This document shows, piece by piece, positions 17,330 through 26,303 of a DNA stretch of 64,000 nt. The stretch comes from Eubacterium sp. (lineage in GTDB: Bacteria > Bacillota > Clostridia > Lachnospirales > Lachnospiraceae), in the NCBI GenBank assembly GCA_017619835.1, contig JAFZRN010000010.1, positions 1 to 64,000 on the forward strand, given 5' to 3'. The notes beneath the pieces are model-generated. The model ran no database searches, was not told the DNA's origin, and worked only from the letters and a program-made list of their open reading frames with translations. Every line of letters begins with the position of its first letter. Position 1 is the first letter of the stretch. Made by a program: the position numbers and the translations under genes.

Positions 17330-18250
17330 ATGTCAGTACTTATCGTTTTATTAAAGAAAAATAAAATATGGGTTATAGTTACACTGATAGCCGCATTGTT
17401 ATCAAATCTTTCCCAGATGTTCTGTACGTTATGTATAGGCAGTCTGGTTAATAAGATTGAAAACAGGGCGGCTATTGGTTTTTCATTTGTGGCACTGCTG
17501 GGCGTATTCATACTTCTTAATGCGCTGACTCTATACTTTGATCAGTATATAGGACGTGTAACTGCAGAGAAAATGGCCCACAGTCTGAGGATGGGCTATG
17601 CAGGAAAGCTTATCCGGAATGCTGCCGGGTCCGAAAAGTCTACTGATATGGCTACAGCTATGTCGGTAGCACAGAATGAACTTGCCCAGGCAGATGCTTA
17701 TCTCAGTAACACATTTTTCAATATATTCGGTATGATTTTTACGGGTATCATAGCTACCGTATTTCTGCTTTTTCAAAATGTTATCCTTACACTGGTCTTA
17801 ATTATTCCCACCTTGCTCATTCTTGTTTATGTTTCGTTTTCCAGCAGGAAGCTGGCGGCAGTTGTGGCTGATGCAATGGAAGAAAAGAGAAAAATGAATA
17901 AGGTGGCATATAGTGTGGTTCACGCATTTGGAGCTGTGAAGGTATTTGAAGGTGAAAGCTTTGCTATGAAGGCTTATGAAAGAAGCGTTCTTAAATGGAA
18001 GGACCATGCTGCCAGAACAGGCAGATGGTCGGCTGTTTATAATACTCTGTCAGGCATCTTATCAAGAATTCCTCTTCTGTTACTGCTGCTGGCCGGAAGC
18101 TATATGGTCATTGACGGAAAAATCCTGCTGGGTACACTCATCGTTTTTTTAAATCTTCAGAACAGCCTGACTATGTCCGTTATGAATCTGCCGAACTGGA
18201 TATCCGGATTCAAGATATTTACAACAAATCTTTCAAGGATTGGAGAATGA
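17330..18250 (+). CDS. ABC exporter transmembrane subunit (no ATPase domain), first
   Basis: 306 aa. It resembles the six-helix transmembrane domain of a type IV (ABC_membrane) exporter: helices near 14-33, 46-68, 130-170 and 245-280, and the coupling-helix region with NKVAYSVVHAFGAVKVFEGE. It stops at NLSRIGE, exactly where a half-transporter would pass into its nucleotide-binding domain. That domain is supplied by the next gene, which starts one base after this stop. A second TMD-only gene follows the ATPase. A heterodimeric exporter of a drug or peptide is inferred. Transcription starts from the MerR-type promoter 40 bases upstream. Confidence 0.8.
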   Translation: MSVLIVLLKKNKIWVIVTLIAALLSNLSQMFCTLCIGSLVNKIENRAAIGFSFVALLGVFILLNALTLYFDQYIGRVTAEKMAHSLRMGYAGKLIRNAAGSEKSTDMATAMSVAQNELAQADAYLSNTFFNIFGMIFTGIIATVFLLFQNVILTLVLIIPTLLILVYVSFSSRKLAAVVADAMEEKRKMNKVAYSVVHAFGAVKVFEGESFAMKAYERSVLKWKDHAARTGRWSAVYNTLSGILSRIPLLLLLLAGSYMVIDGKILLGTLIVFLNLQNSLTMSVMNLPNWISGFKIFTTNLSRIGE

Positions 18251-18251
18251 C

Positions 18252-18884
18252 ATGATAAGTTTACAGGATGTTTCTTTTAAGTATGAAAATATAACAGTGT
18301 TCGAAAACATTTCCCTTAACGTCGAAAAAGGCGAGAAGATAGGAATAGTCGGAGAGAGTGGATGCGGAAAAAGCACACTGCTGAAGATTATGGCAGGACT
18401 TTATAAGCCCACGTCGGGGACAATGATTGTAGATGGTGAAAATGAGCCGGCGGGAATAATCAAAAAGGTCTCAATTGTCATGCAGTCGCCCATGCTTTTA
18501 CCCATGACTATTCTGGAAAATATAACTATGGGGCATGAGTATTCAAGGGAGTGGATAGACCATGTATGCGAGGCAGCTAATCTTACAAAATGGATTGAAT
18601 CTCTCCCTGAAGGGATAAATACATATCTGGGAGACAGATCGGATGAGCTTTCGGGAGGGCAGGCACAGCGTGTGGCCATAGCAAGGGCTATGTGTAAGGA
18701 TTCAAGTGTACTTCTTCTGGACGAACCCACATCGGCGCTGGATGAGGATAATACTGCATCAGTGCTGGAAGCGTTGAATCTCAATTTTGCAGATAAAACT
18801 GTTGTACATGTAACTCACAGACCGGAGCATCTTACGGGGTATGATCGGATAATCAATATGAAGGAGATGCTGTATGAATCGTAA
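18252..18884 (+). CDS. ABC exporter ATP-binding subunit
   Basis: 210 aa, complete nucleotide-binding domain of the exporter class: Walker A GESGCGKST near 35, Q-loop IVMQSPML, signature [15 protein letters not shown] near 136, Walker B VLLLDEPTSALDE near 156 and H-loop VVHVTHRPEH near 185. I chose ATG 18252 (GGAG six bases upstream); a TTG at 18240 overlaps the previous gene. It is the only ATPase in an operon with two separate transmembrane subunits, so two copies would serve one TMD heterodimer. The 3' end overlaps the next gene by 11 bases. Confidence 0.88.
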   Translation: MISLQDVSFKYENITVFENISLNVEKGEKIGIVGESGCGKSTLLKIMAGLYKPTSGTMIVDGENEPAGIIKKVSIVMQSPMLLPMTILENITMGHEYSREWIDHVCEAANLTKWIESLPEGINTYLGDRSDELSGGQAQRVAIARAMCKDSSVLLLDEPTSALDEDNTASVLEALNLNFADKTVVHVTHRPEHLTGYDRIINMKEMLYES

Positions 18885-19827
18885 AGTGGTTAAATTATTA
18901 AAGGAATTAGGTTTATGGAAGAGATTCATGGTAATGCTTGTTTTTCGTCTGCCCTTTGATTTTCTGAATGCCGTTCTCAGTGCAAATATGCTGGAAAGCT
19001 TTATCAGACTTATTGAAGAAGGAAAAGGCGAAAGGCTTATGCATAATTTCTGGATATTTCTGCTTTTTACCGTTCTATTGTTCGGATATAACGTTACTAT
19101 ATGGAGTACTGTTTCTATAAAAGCAGATATGCTGTTTCACAGAAAGCTGAGAATGAAACTGATGGAGTCTATGTTTTCCCGTGATCAGCAGCAAATGGAG
19201 GAGTACAGTGAAGGTGACTGGATCACAAGACTGAATAATGACGTGGATAAGACCGTGAATTACATCACGGAGCCGCTTAACTTTATGCATGCAGCAATAG
19301 CCGCGCTTAATTTTATTCTTTCATCAATCGTACTGTTAGTTCTGAATTTCAATATGTTTGCTGTTACAATAATGATCATGCTTCCCTTCTTTTATCTCAG
19401 TAATTTTGTTATCATCAGAAAGATTCCTTTATATAAGAAGAGAGCCCAGGAGTCCTATGCAGTTTACACCAACTGGCTGGAACCGATCGCGGCTTCAGGT
19501 GATATAGTTACAGTGTATGATGGTCAGGAAATAGTTTTGGATAAGATAGAAGAAGTGAGCAGAGAGATAATGAAAGAAAATATCAAGGCTCATAAGCTTA
19601 CAGCCCGGACATCTTTCTTCACTGTATTATCAGGTGTTTTCGGATATCTGTTGCTTCTGTTTATGGGAAATAGTATGATGGGCTATAAGGTACGGGATTT
19701 TGCCGCACTTATGAAGATAACTCAGTATCGTGGTGAGATGATGAAAAGCCTTATGTGCGTTAATTCCTGTAACAGTAACATGAAAATAAATCTGTCCGGA
19801 GTAGACAGGGTGGATGAGGTTATATGA
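18874..19827 (+). CDS. ABC exporter transmembrane subunit (no ATPase domain), second
   Basis: 317 aa. A second exporter-type transmembrane domain with helices near 18-38, 50-72, 135-185 and 248-270, and a typical cytoplasmic stretch (EEYSEGDWITRLNNDVDKTVNYI). It ends at SGVDRVDEVI, again at the usual TMD-NBD linker. It overlaps the ATPase gene by 11 bases, with GAAGGAG in front. The TMD-NBD-TMD order with full-length but split subunits is unusual for this class, where fused half-transporters are the rule. Confidence 0.8.
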   Translation: MNRKVVKLLKELGLWKRFMVMLVFRLPFDFLNAVLSANMLESFIRLIEEGKGERLMHNFWIFLLFTVLLFGYNVTIWSTVSIKADMLFHRKLRMKLMESMFSRDQQQMEEYSEGDWITRLNNDVDKTVNYITEPLNFMHAAIAALNFILSSIVLLVLNFNMFAVTIMIMLPFFYLSNFVIIRKIPLYKKRAQESYAVYTNWLEPIAASGDIVTVYDGQEIVLDKIEEVSREIMKENIKAHKLTARTSFFTVLSGVFGYLLLLFMGNSMMGYKVRDFAALMKITQYRGEMMKSLMCVNSCNSNMKINLSGVDRVDEVI

Positions 19828-19837
19828 GGTATCAAAG

Positions 19838-20317
19838 ATGGGGAATACAGAAATAGCATTACTTAAGATCGGTGAACTGGCTGCCATGGCAGGGATATCC
19901 ACCAAGGCGCTCAGAGTCTATGAGAAAAAGAATATCATAAAACCCGTGCAGGTAGATGAGGAAACAGGATATAGATATTATGCCCCTGACCAGTTAAAGC
20001 AGGTTGAGGCACTTATCGAGCTTCAGGATATGGGCTTTACCCTTGATGAGATATCTATGATACTATCCGGTAAATGTACTAATGAACAGCTGTCCGGTAT
20101 GTTTGAAAGCAAAAAGGTACTTCTTCAGGAAAGAATCTGGAAGACCCAGAATATGATTAAGGAGATAGACACCATCAGAAAAAGCATAGAAGACGGCAAG
20201 GAAGCAGACAAGCTGAAGGAGATGGACGATGATGAGAGAGCCTGGTATCTGGCAAAGCTCATCAGAGTAAATGAAGAAAACATCCGCCAGGTCCTCAGCG
20301 AGATCCTATGGGTTTAG
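19838..20317 (+). CDS. MerR-family transcriptional regulator
   Basis: 159 aa. An N-terminal winged helix-turn-helix (LLKIGELAAMAGISTKALRVYEKKNII, then ETGYRYY) is followed by the usual LKQVEALIELQDMGFTLDEI segment and a long helical tail (about 80-150) for dimerisation. There is no drug-binding GyrI domain and no metal-binding Cys. Activators of this kind twist promoters with a 19-bp spacer, as found at 17257-17287, so it probably controls the preceding ABC genes and itself. I chose ATG 19838 (GAGGT 7 bases upstream) over the earlier ATG 19814 inside the transporter gene. Confidence 0.88.
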   Translation: MGNTEIALLKIGELAAMAGISTKALRVYEKKNIIKPVQVDEETGYRYYAPDQLKQVEALIELQDMGFTLDEISMILSGKCTNEQLSGMFESKKVLLQERIWKTQNMIKEIDTIRKSIEDGKEADKLKEMDDDERAWYLAKLIRVNEENIRQVLSEILWV

Positions 20318-20399
20318 AAAAAGGGCTGTTTTTTGACGCAAAAAATATGATTTTCTGTTTTATAATTTATAACTGATAGTTTTAAGGAAGGATTATAAA

Positions 20400-22604
20400 A
20401 TGGAAAAAGAAAGAATTAATACAAAAAAAAGAGTATTTGCAGGATTACTTGCCGTATTGATGATAATGAGTATGGCAGGCTGTGGAAATACTGCAAAATC
20501 AAAAAAAGAAGCTTCAGTTGATGAGAAGGAATGTGTTTTTATGGAAAACACTGATTTTTCTGTTGATTCATCAATTAATATCAGAAAAGTAATTAAGGTT
20601 GGAGAAGATATAGCATTTATATCCTATGATTCCCCCGGCGGAAAAATATATTATAAGCCTTTGACCGGTGGTGAGGAAAACGTTATTTATACCTCTCAGA
20701 AGGGAATTGGTGTTGATAACATCACTGAGGTTGATGGAAATATCGGGATCATAGAAGATCAGGATTTAAAGAGAACACTTAAGGTTATAGATAAGGATGG
20801 AAATGAAGTATCATCTGTAAGCCTTTCCGGGCTTGATGACATTTCCATTGATATTAATTCAAGCTCTTATTCAGTAACTCAGGATGGTGAAGTAGCGGTT
20901 TCAACTAATCAGGAGCTTATCCTTTTAAATAAGAAAGGTAGGGAAACAAAACGAATACAGTTCCCGGCAGGAATAATGAGTTCATGTTTGACAAAGAATG
21001 GAGAAATTGCAGTTTTCGGTGCTGAAAATCAGGAAAAAGTTGAGGTTACTTTTATTGATCCAAAGACGGGAAAAAAAGGAACCACAACACAGATAAGTGC
21101 AGAGTATCTGGATGATGGAGCTGTACGTACAGGCTTTGGGGATTATGATTTCTTTGTTAAAAAAAAATCAGGGCTGTATGGATATAAAACAGATGATAAA
21201 ACCGATCATATGATCTGCGATTTCAATACATCCGTAATAGATGGAACAAATGTAAAATCCTGTTTATTCCTGGATATGGAACATTTTATCTGTCAGAGCT
21301 ATGACAGTACCTCTCAGAAATTTAATATGAGCTCCTATAGTAAAGTAGATCCATCAGAAGTAGGAGATGTAAAGACTTTAACAGTTGGGTCAATAGTATC
21401 ATCTTATGAACTTCAGCAGGATATAACTGATTTTAATAAAACACATCCGGGTGTCAGAATATCACTGATTGATTATTCTGAAGAAGAGGATCCTGTTGCA
21501 AAGTTCAGTGCAGATATCGGAGCAGGAATAGTTGCAGATATATATGATGTTTCATTCGGATATGGAGATATTACGGTTAATCAGGCTGTACAGAAGGGAC
21601 TTATAGAAGATCTTACTCCGTATCTTGAAAAGGATCCGGACATATCAGAAGATGATTTTCTGGACAGTATTATGAGAGCTTCCAAGATAGATGGAAAAAT
21701 AAATTATCTCGGAACTTCATTTTTAATAAATGCTCTTCTTGTCAAGAAATCGGAGATTGGTGACAGAACAGGCTGGACTTATGATGAAATGATGGAATAT
21801 ATATATTCCAAACCGGATGATGTTTATCCGTTTGAAAAAAAGGGAAAACAGGAAATCCTTTCCGGTTTTTTATATGCAGGTATGTCTGAATTTGTAGATT
21901 GGGAAAAGGGCGAATGCAATTTTGATTCTGAAAGCTTTAAAGCTTTACTGGAGTATTCAAATCGCGGAACAGATGATGAGGTGACAGAATGGGATCCGGA
22001 AATGAACTTTGTAGATGATCTCCAAAATGGCAAACAGCTTTTCTATAATGGAGAAATAGAACCGACTATATGGCCTCTTTATGAGAAATTCTTCGATGGA
22101 GATGCTGCCTGGATAGGATACCCGGACGAGAACAGAGAAGGCTACTATGCAATGATTTACGGAGGTTTAGGAATATCCTCAACCTGTTCAGATAAAGACA
22201 CAGCCTGGGAATTCATTAAGTTCTGTGTTTCCAAAGAACAGGAAGGAAAGAGTTACCCGGATGCTATGGGCATTCCTACACGAAAAGATGTATTTGAAGT
22301 ATTTATGGAATCCAAAATGGCTTCAGAACCCTATATAGATGAATTCGGAAACAGTGTAGGATTAGTCGATGGATGCTATGGTTTGGGAAATGTAACTGTA
22401 GATCTGAGAGCTCTGACAGAGGAGGAAGCTCAGGAATTCCGTGATCTTACTGATAAGGTATCGAATGTTTATACTGAAGATAATAAAATAAAGGATATAA
22501 TTACTGATGAATGTAAATTATACTATTCCGGTGAAAAGAGCCTTGATGATACAGTTAAAATAATTCAGAACAGAACCCAGACATATATGAATGAATCCAG
22601 GTGA
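20400..22604 (+). CDS. Extracellular solute-binding lipoprotein with N-terminal propeller-like region
   Basis: 734 aa. A lipoprotein signal (AVLMIMSMAGC, lipobox Cys at residue 28) anchors it outside the membrane. Residues about 50-320 form short beta repeats that resemble a propeller (for example IKVGEDIAFISYDSPGGKIYY, EVDGNIGIIEDQD). Residues about 330-730 are a family 1 extracellular solute-binding fold (LTVGSIVSSYELQQDITDFNKTHPGVRI, DIYDVSFGYGD, KDTAWEFIKFCVS). Such proteins feed sugar ABC importers, but no permease gene lies near, so it is an orphan binding protein or a sensor. TATAAT at 20361-20366 is a possible -10 box; no good -35 is seen. It ends in hairpin repeat copy 2. Confidence 0.82.
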   Translation: MEKERINTKKRVFAGLLAVLMIMSMAGCGNTAKSKKEASVDEKECVFMENTDFSVDSSINIRKVIKVGEDIAFISYDSPGGKIYYKPLTGGEENVIYTSQKGIGVDNITEVDGNIGIIEDQDLKRTLKVIDKDGNEVSSVSLSGLDDISIDINSSSYSVTQDGEVAVSTNQELILLNKKGRETKRIQFPAGIMSSCLTKNGEIAVFGAENQEKVEVTFIDPKTGKKGTTTQISAEYLDDGAVRTGFGDYDFFVKKKSGLYGYKTDDKTDHMICDFNTSVIDGTNVKSCLFLDMEHFICQSYDSTSQKFNMSSYSKVDPSEVGDVKTLTVGSIVSSYELQQDITDFNKTHPGVRISLIDYSEEEDPVAKFSADIGAGIVADIYDVSFGYGDITVNQAVQKGLIEDLTPYLEKDPDISEDDFLDSIMRASKIDGKINYLGTSFLINALLVKKSEIGDRTGWTYDEMMEYIYSKPDDVYPFEKKGKQEILSGFLYAGMSEFVDWEKGECNFDSESFKALLEYSNRGTDDEVTEWDPEMNFVDDLQNGKQLFYNGEIEPTIWPLYEKFFDGDAAWIGYPDENREGYYAMIYGGLGISSTCSDKDTAWEFIKFCVSKEQEGKSYPDAMGIPTRKDVFEVFMESKMASEPYIDEFGNSVGLVDGCYGLGNVTVDLRALTEEEAQEFRDLTDKVSNVYTEDNKIKDIITDECKLYYSGEKSLDDTVKIIQNRTQTYMNESR

Positions 22605-22629
22605 TCTCAGAGTATGTTCGATAACAGAC

Positions 22630-22669
22630 ATCGAGGGTATGGCATTTAAGCCATACCCTCGATTTTTTT
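22630..22669 (+). terminator. Hairpin repeat copy 2, terminator of the solute-binding protein gene
   Basis: A perfect 14-bp stem (ATCGAGGGTATGGC with GCCATACCCTCGAT) is followed by seven Ts. The stem is nearly that of copy 1, but the GGCGACAACATACATCG head is degraded (ATAACAGACATCG). Confidence 0.85.
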
Positions 22670-22706
22670 ACCGTTCATATCAAAACTATTTCCTTTTAAT
22701 TCCTGA

Positions 22707-22791
22707 ATTGATATAGTCGCTTCAACAGTTGAGGTTAAGGAAGGTGAGATGCTGGCACTCCTCGGAGTAAACGGAGTCGGAGGAGGAATCT
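22707..22791 (+). pseudogene. Relic of an ABC transporter ATPase (Walker A region)
   Basis: In one frame the sequence reads VEVKEGEMLALLGVNGVGGG, which matches the start of an ABC ATPase where VNGAGKST is expected. The Lys-Ser-Thr of Walker A is lost and the similarity stops within about 30 codons. It is a decayed fragment; the downstream continuation to 22940 shows no further similarity. Confidence 0.4.
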
Positions 22792-22866
22792 ATAAGGTAT
22801 GCAGATGTCTTCCATTCATTTACTGCATTAGACTGGCAAGAACCGACTTAAATCCGATGTGCGAAG

Positions 22867-22900
22867 TGTTGCGCTTTTGTTATTCTTGTCGATATATAAT
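22867..22900 (+). promoter_or_regulatory. Shared promoter element of the giant-protein family, copy A
   Basis: TGTTGCGCTTTTGTTAT is followed by TTGTC and TATATAAT (TATAAT at 22895-22900). The same element with the same internal spacing (TTGCGC, 20 bases, TATAAT) occurs at 38343 and 52601, each time before a large hydrophilic protein gene. It may be a promoter whose TTGCGC end is either a weak -35 or a regulator site. Confidence 0.65.
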
Positions 22901-22953
22901 TGAACATGTTGAAAACCTTATAAAACAAAAATGTATATGAAAAGGAAAAAAAT

Positions 22954-25380
22954 ATGGGAAAGAATGAACAGGAAAAAAATAAAAGTGACGGCTTAGTGGT
23001 TTATGGTGCAGGTGTGGAGCCTAATCAGAATGAGGATATGCCGCAGCAGAATGGGGATATGCCACAGCAGAATGAGGATATTGATAATCCTGATGTTGTG
23101 GATATTGACACTTATTTCAACAATTTCAGATATTATGAAAAAAATATCAGAACTCATGAGGATATGACCCACTACACAAATCTGGTCTGGCGTGCCTTAA
23201 ACCGTGGCGGGGATACACCGGAGGTTGTCGAGCTTAAGAAGGCTTTAAAAGACTTTACATCCCGTGTTACAAAAGAGGGGTATGATGTTGCGCGTGCTGT
23301 CAATACGGCAATCAACAAAAATTATGACAGAAATGCCGGTGTCGGTGCCGGGGCAAACGCAGATAAAATTTCCGGCATTCGTAATGAGTTTCACAACCTC
23401 ACTGACCGTCTGGAAACCTTTATGCGTAGTAATCCGGACAATCCGGCTGTAGCGAATATCATAAAACGTACAAATCATATCATTGGAAACGGGGAGCCTG
23501 GGACAGGCAGGGAAAAACAGAATGATCCACAAGAAGATTCCTTCTCTGCAGCTCCCGGACCGAATAAGAAGGAACGCAAGGAGTTCTTTGCAAGCTATAC
23601 AGGCTATCTTCGAAATATTGTTAATGTCAGTCAGGCCAAATATGTAGTGAATGACGATGACAATTCCACTCCGGAAAAAAAGCTGAGTCAAGACCTGAAG
23701 CGTATCATAAACCTGAGCACCGGATATCAGAATGACTTTAAGGGTTTTCCTATACCTGAAAACAATGAGGAGCTTAAAAGCCTGAACACTTCAGAAGGGC
23801 TGCAAAAATATTTAAAAAAGATTGATAAATATTTTATCGAAAATAATGAAAAAATCGATGAATACAAACTAAAGGATTTAACTCGTTTTGTCGAGAATGA
23901 TGAGAAGTCTTTCCAAGATATGTATATTCAGGAGGAATACCTTAAAGAGATATCCAAAGTAATTAAAGATAAAAACATCGAGTGGGATATCAAAAAAATC
24001 TACCTGCGCAATGCTTGTGGTGCAGGTTTAAGAGAAAATCTGCCAAGACAATTTAATGTAGAACCCTATTTGGATGATTACGAAAAAGATGGGAAAACCT
24101 TAAAATCCAACGAAGATAAGATCAAGTCGGTTAATAAATGGCTGAAAAGGGTAGGAAACTACATCGCAAGGGAAAATAAGTATGAACGTCAAAGAAATAA
24201 TGCGAAAATGATAACGCATGCAATGTATTCGACAGGTAAGGATACTTTGAATAGTTTACCAACCATCAATAATGTTCTAGAAGCCGGAAAACCTATCCTG
24301 GAAAGTAAAGTTACCGTAACAGCTCATATGGGCAATATATATAGAATTCTGGAGGAAATACGTGACGCGAAAAATAAGCGTCTTGAAGATGCAGCAGAGC
24401 GCAAAAATCCTGAGGGGCTGCTCATGAAGCTGGAAAAGGCAGGTGACACATTCTTTGCAAGCATGGAAGAGGCATATCCGGGTATGTACTGGAGCGAGGA
24501 GCAGATAGAATCTATCGGTGCCGTAATTGATGTTATGTCTGCTGTCAAACCCGATTGCAAAGCTAAGTTGTGCACGCGGATGAATCTAAGGATTAATAGC
24601 AAGGGAAACTATGAAATCGGCGGAGATGTACCGTTGATTCAAAAATCATCCTCTCAGATGGAAGAAGCAAAAAAAGCCATATTGGACGCTGATCCGAAGT
24701 TGATGAAGAGTTCACCCGAATATAAAGACCTGCGCAGTATTACCGAGAAATTACAGAAAAGAACTTCCCAGCTTATGGATAGTCGCGAGAAAAAGGGAAA
24801 ACTTACAGAAGAAGAGATCACGGAGTTGTTGACATTGGCAGAGGATGCAGGGAGCGCAGCCGATGTATATACAAAATATAAAATAGACGCTCTGGGAAAC
24901 AAGGCGCCGAATAAGATTGAGAAGAAGCGAATCAATGCCGCCGCGCTTGTATCCGCAGTAGCAGATGATATTCAAAGATATGTGCGGGAATACACCTTGG
25001 AAAAGGCTCTGCAGGAAGGACCTGATGCGGCCTTTAATGCAATCGAAAAGCAGATATGCCGTCGCGAAAATCCGACGATTCAGGATTTAGGAGCCATGGC
25101 ATATATACGGCTTGCCCGCCATCAGAACTATACTGATCCGGGAAAGTATCCTGCAAAGAATCTACTGGATCATAAAGAGATGCGGGATAAAGTAGCCAGT
25201 ATTCTAAAAGATAAGAATTTTAAAAAGGTTGTAAAGGAAATGCCTAAGGAACTTACAGGAAAGGATGCAATGGACTATGTTTATTCCAATATGCTGAAAA
25301 AGGTATCTGATAAACAAAAAGAAATCCCTCCGAAAGGAAAAAATGTTAAACAAAACGAACGGGGAATAGTTTTGTATTGA
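22954..25380 (+). CDS. Large hydrophilic protein of unknown function (808 aa)
   Basis: 808 aa with no recognised domain. It has no signal peptide, lipobox or membrane helix, so it is predicted to be cytosolic unless exported by another route. A low-complexity N-terminus (residues 20-45) holds three copies of a short E/GDMPQQN unit. The rest is charged and mostly helical (for example IEEIRDAKNKRLEDAAERK-type segments near 470). Its promoter element matches those of the 1072-aa and 560-aa genes, and all share very high Lys/Asp/Glu/Asn content, although I see no convincing sequence alignment to them. A strong terminator closes it as a single-gene unit. AAAGGA precedes ATG 22954. Confidence 0.75.
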   Translation: MGKNEQEKNKSDGLVVYGAGVEPNQNEDMPQQNGDMPQQNEDIDNPDVVDIDTYFNNFRYYEKNIRTHEDMTHYTNLVWRALNRGGDTPEVVELKKALKDFTSRVTKEGYDVARAVNTAINKNYDRNAGVGAGANADKISGIRNEFHNLTDRLETFMRSNPDNPAVANIIKRTNHIIGNGEPGTGREKQNDPQEDSFSAAPGPNKKERKEFFASYTGYLRNIVNVSQAKYVVNDDDNSTPEKKLSQDLKRIINLSTGYQNDFKGFPIPENNEELKSLNTSEGLQKYLKKIDKYFIENNEKIDEYKLKDLTRFVENDEKSFQDMYIQEEYLKEISKVIKDKNIEWDIKKIYLRNACGAGLRENLPRQFNVEPYLDDYEKDGKTLKSNEDKIKSVNKWLKRVGNYIARENKYERQRNNAKMITHAMYSTGKDTLNSLPTINNVLEAGKPILESKVTVTAHMGNIYRILEEIRDAKNKRLEDAAERKNPEGLLMKLEKAGDTFFASMEEAYPGMYWSEEQIESIGAVIDVMSAVKPDCKAKLCTRMNLRINSKGNYEIGGDVPLIQKSSSQMEEAKKAILDADPKLMKSSPEYKDLRSITEKLQKRTSQLMDSREKKGKLTEEEITELLTLAEDAGSAADVYTKYKIDALGNKAPNKIEKKRINAAALVSAVADDIQRYVREYTLEKALQEGPDAAFNAIEKQICRRENPTIQDLGAMAYIRLARHQNYTDPGKYPAKNLLDHKEMRDKVASILKDKNFKKVVKEMPKELTGKDAMDYVYSNMLKKVSDKQKEIPPKGKNVKQNERGIVLY

Positions 25381-25449
25381 AGATAATTTTGATATTGTAT
25401 TCATACCTTTGAAATGATAGATTATCCTATAATTTTTCAGGATGATAGA

Positions 25450-25500
25450 AGCAAGGCTCATGGAAACCGCTTACTGCGGTTCCCATGAGCCTTGCTGTCT
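25450..25500 (+). terminator. Strong hairpin terminator
   Basis: A 21-bp stem (25450-25470 with 25476-25496, one mismatch) with a 5-base loop is followed by GTCTTTAT. It lies 70 bases after the 808-aa gene. Confidence 0.8.
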
Positions 25501-25621
25501 TTATATGTTCGAGCGATACATTTGATATTCCAATGGTAATGGCTGCATTTTAAATATTTGCCAAAGAAAAATGTTACTATAGTACCTGCCTGATCACTTT
25601 TTGTATGATTTCTTTTTTATG

Positions 25622-25669
25622 TTGACAGCATCATATTATGGTGTTATTTTATGAATGAATATTTATTCA
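25622..25669 (+). promoter_or_regulatory. TetR gene promoter and operator
   Basis: TTGACA (25622-25627), 17 bases, TATTTT (25645-25650). Directly after lies the near-perfect palindrome TGAATGAATATTTATTCA (25652-25669, 8 of 9 pairs), a form typical of TetR-family operators. Its position over the transcript start fits autorepression. Confidence 0.6.
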
Positions 25670-25708
25670 GTGAACAGATATTCATTATTCGATCGGAGGA
25701 AAACAGGT

Positions 25709-26293
25709 ATGCCTAAGAATGAAGAAAAATGTAAGCAGATGAGAGAAGATATGAAGGGTAGAATCCTTCAGGCAGCATCTATATATTTTGCGAAAAATGG
25801 TTTTGGAGACACTAAGATAAGTGATCTGGCAAAGCATATCGGAATAGGACAGGGAACTATTTATTTATATTTCAAATCAAAGGAAGAGCTTTTCGGGGAA
25901 ATCAGAAAAGCGGCAGACAATAAGGATGAGGTATTAAAGCTTAAGCTGCTTTCAAAGCTTCCAATCCCGGCGAAGGAGAAGATAGACAGAATATCCAAAG
26001 AGATAATCAAGAAGCTGAAATCAGATGAAGACTATAAAGTGAAGATTACCATTTACACTCAGCTGCTTCTGGAGAAGGAGGACGAAATGTACTCCAGTGA
26101 TATGTATAAGGAACTGGCGAAGATAATCAGACAAGGACAGAAGGAAGGCAGTGTGGTTGAAGGAAATGCTATTTATCTGAGTGACCTTTACTGGGGAGTA
26201 GTTTACCTCAATTCCCTTAAACTTCTCTATATGGATAATCATAAACTTGTTACAAAAGAATCATTAAACAGATTACTGCTTAAAGATAAGTAA
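25709..26293 (+). CDS. TetR/AcrR-family transcriptional regulator
   Basis: 194 aa. N-terminal helix-turn-helix: ILQAASIYFAKNGFGDTKI then DLAKHIGIGQGTIYLYFKSKEELF. The helical C-terminal ligand domain is not conserved enough to name an effector. I chose ATG 25709 behind CGGAGGA (25694-25700); an upstream frame extension has no ribosome site. The palindrome at 25652-25669 is probably its own operator. The SDR gene starts 10 bases after the stop, so regulator and enzyme are co-transcribed and the enzyme's substrate may be the effector. Confidence 0.9.
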   Translation: MPKNEEKCKQMREDMKGRILQAASIYFAKNGFGDTKISDLAKHIGIGQGTIYLYFKSKEELFGEIRKAADNKDEVLKLKLLSKLPIPAKEKIDRISKEIIKKLKSDEDYKVKITIYTQLLLEKEDEMYSSDMYKELAKIIRQGQKEGSVVEGNAIYLSDLYWGVVYLNSLKLLYMDNHKLVTKESLNRLLLKDK

Positions 26294-26303
26294 GGAGAAA
26301 AAT

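Noticed and set aside
22749..22940. A 63-codon frame starting MLALLGVNGVGGG
   Set aside because: Only the first ~15 codons resemble an ABC ATPase; Walker A is broken and the rest runs through the shared promoter element of the 808-aa gene. Listed as a relic instead.
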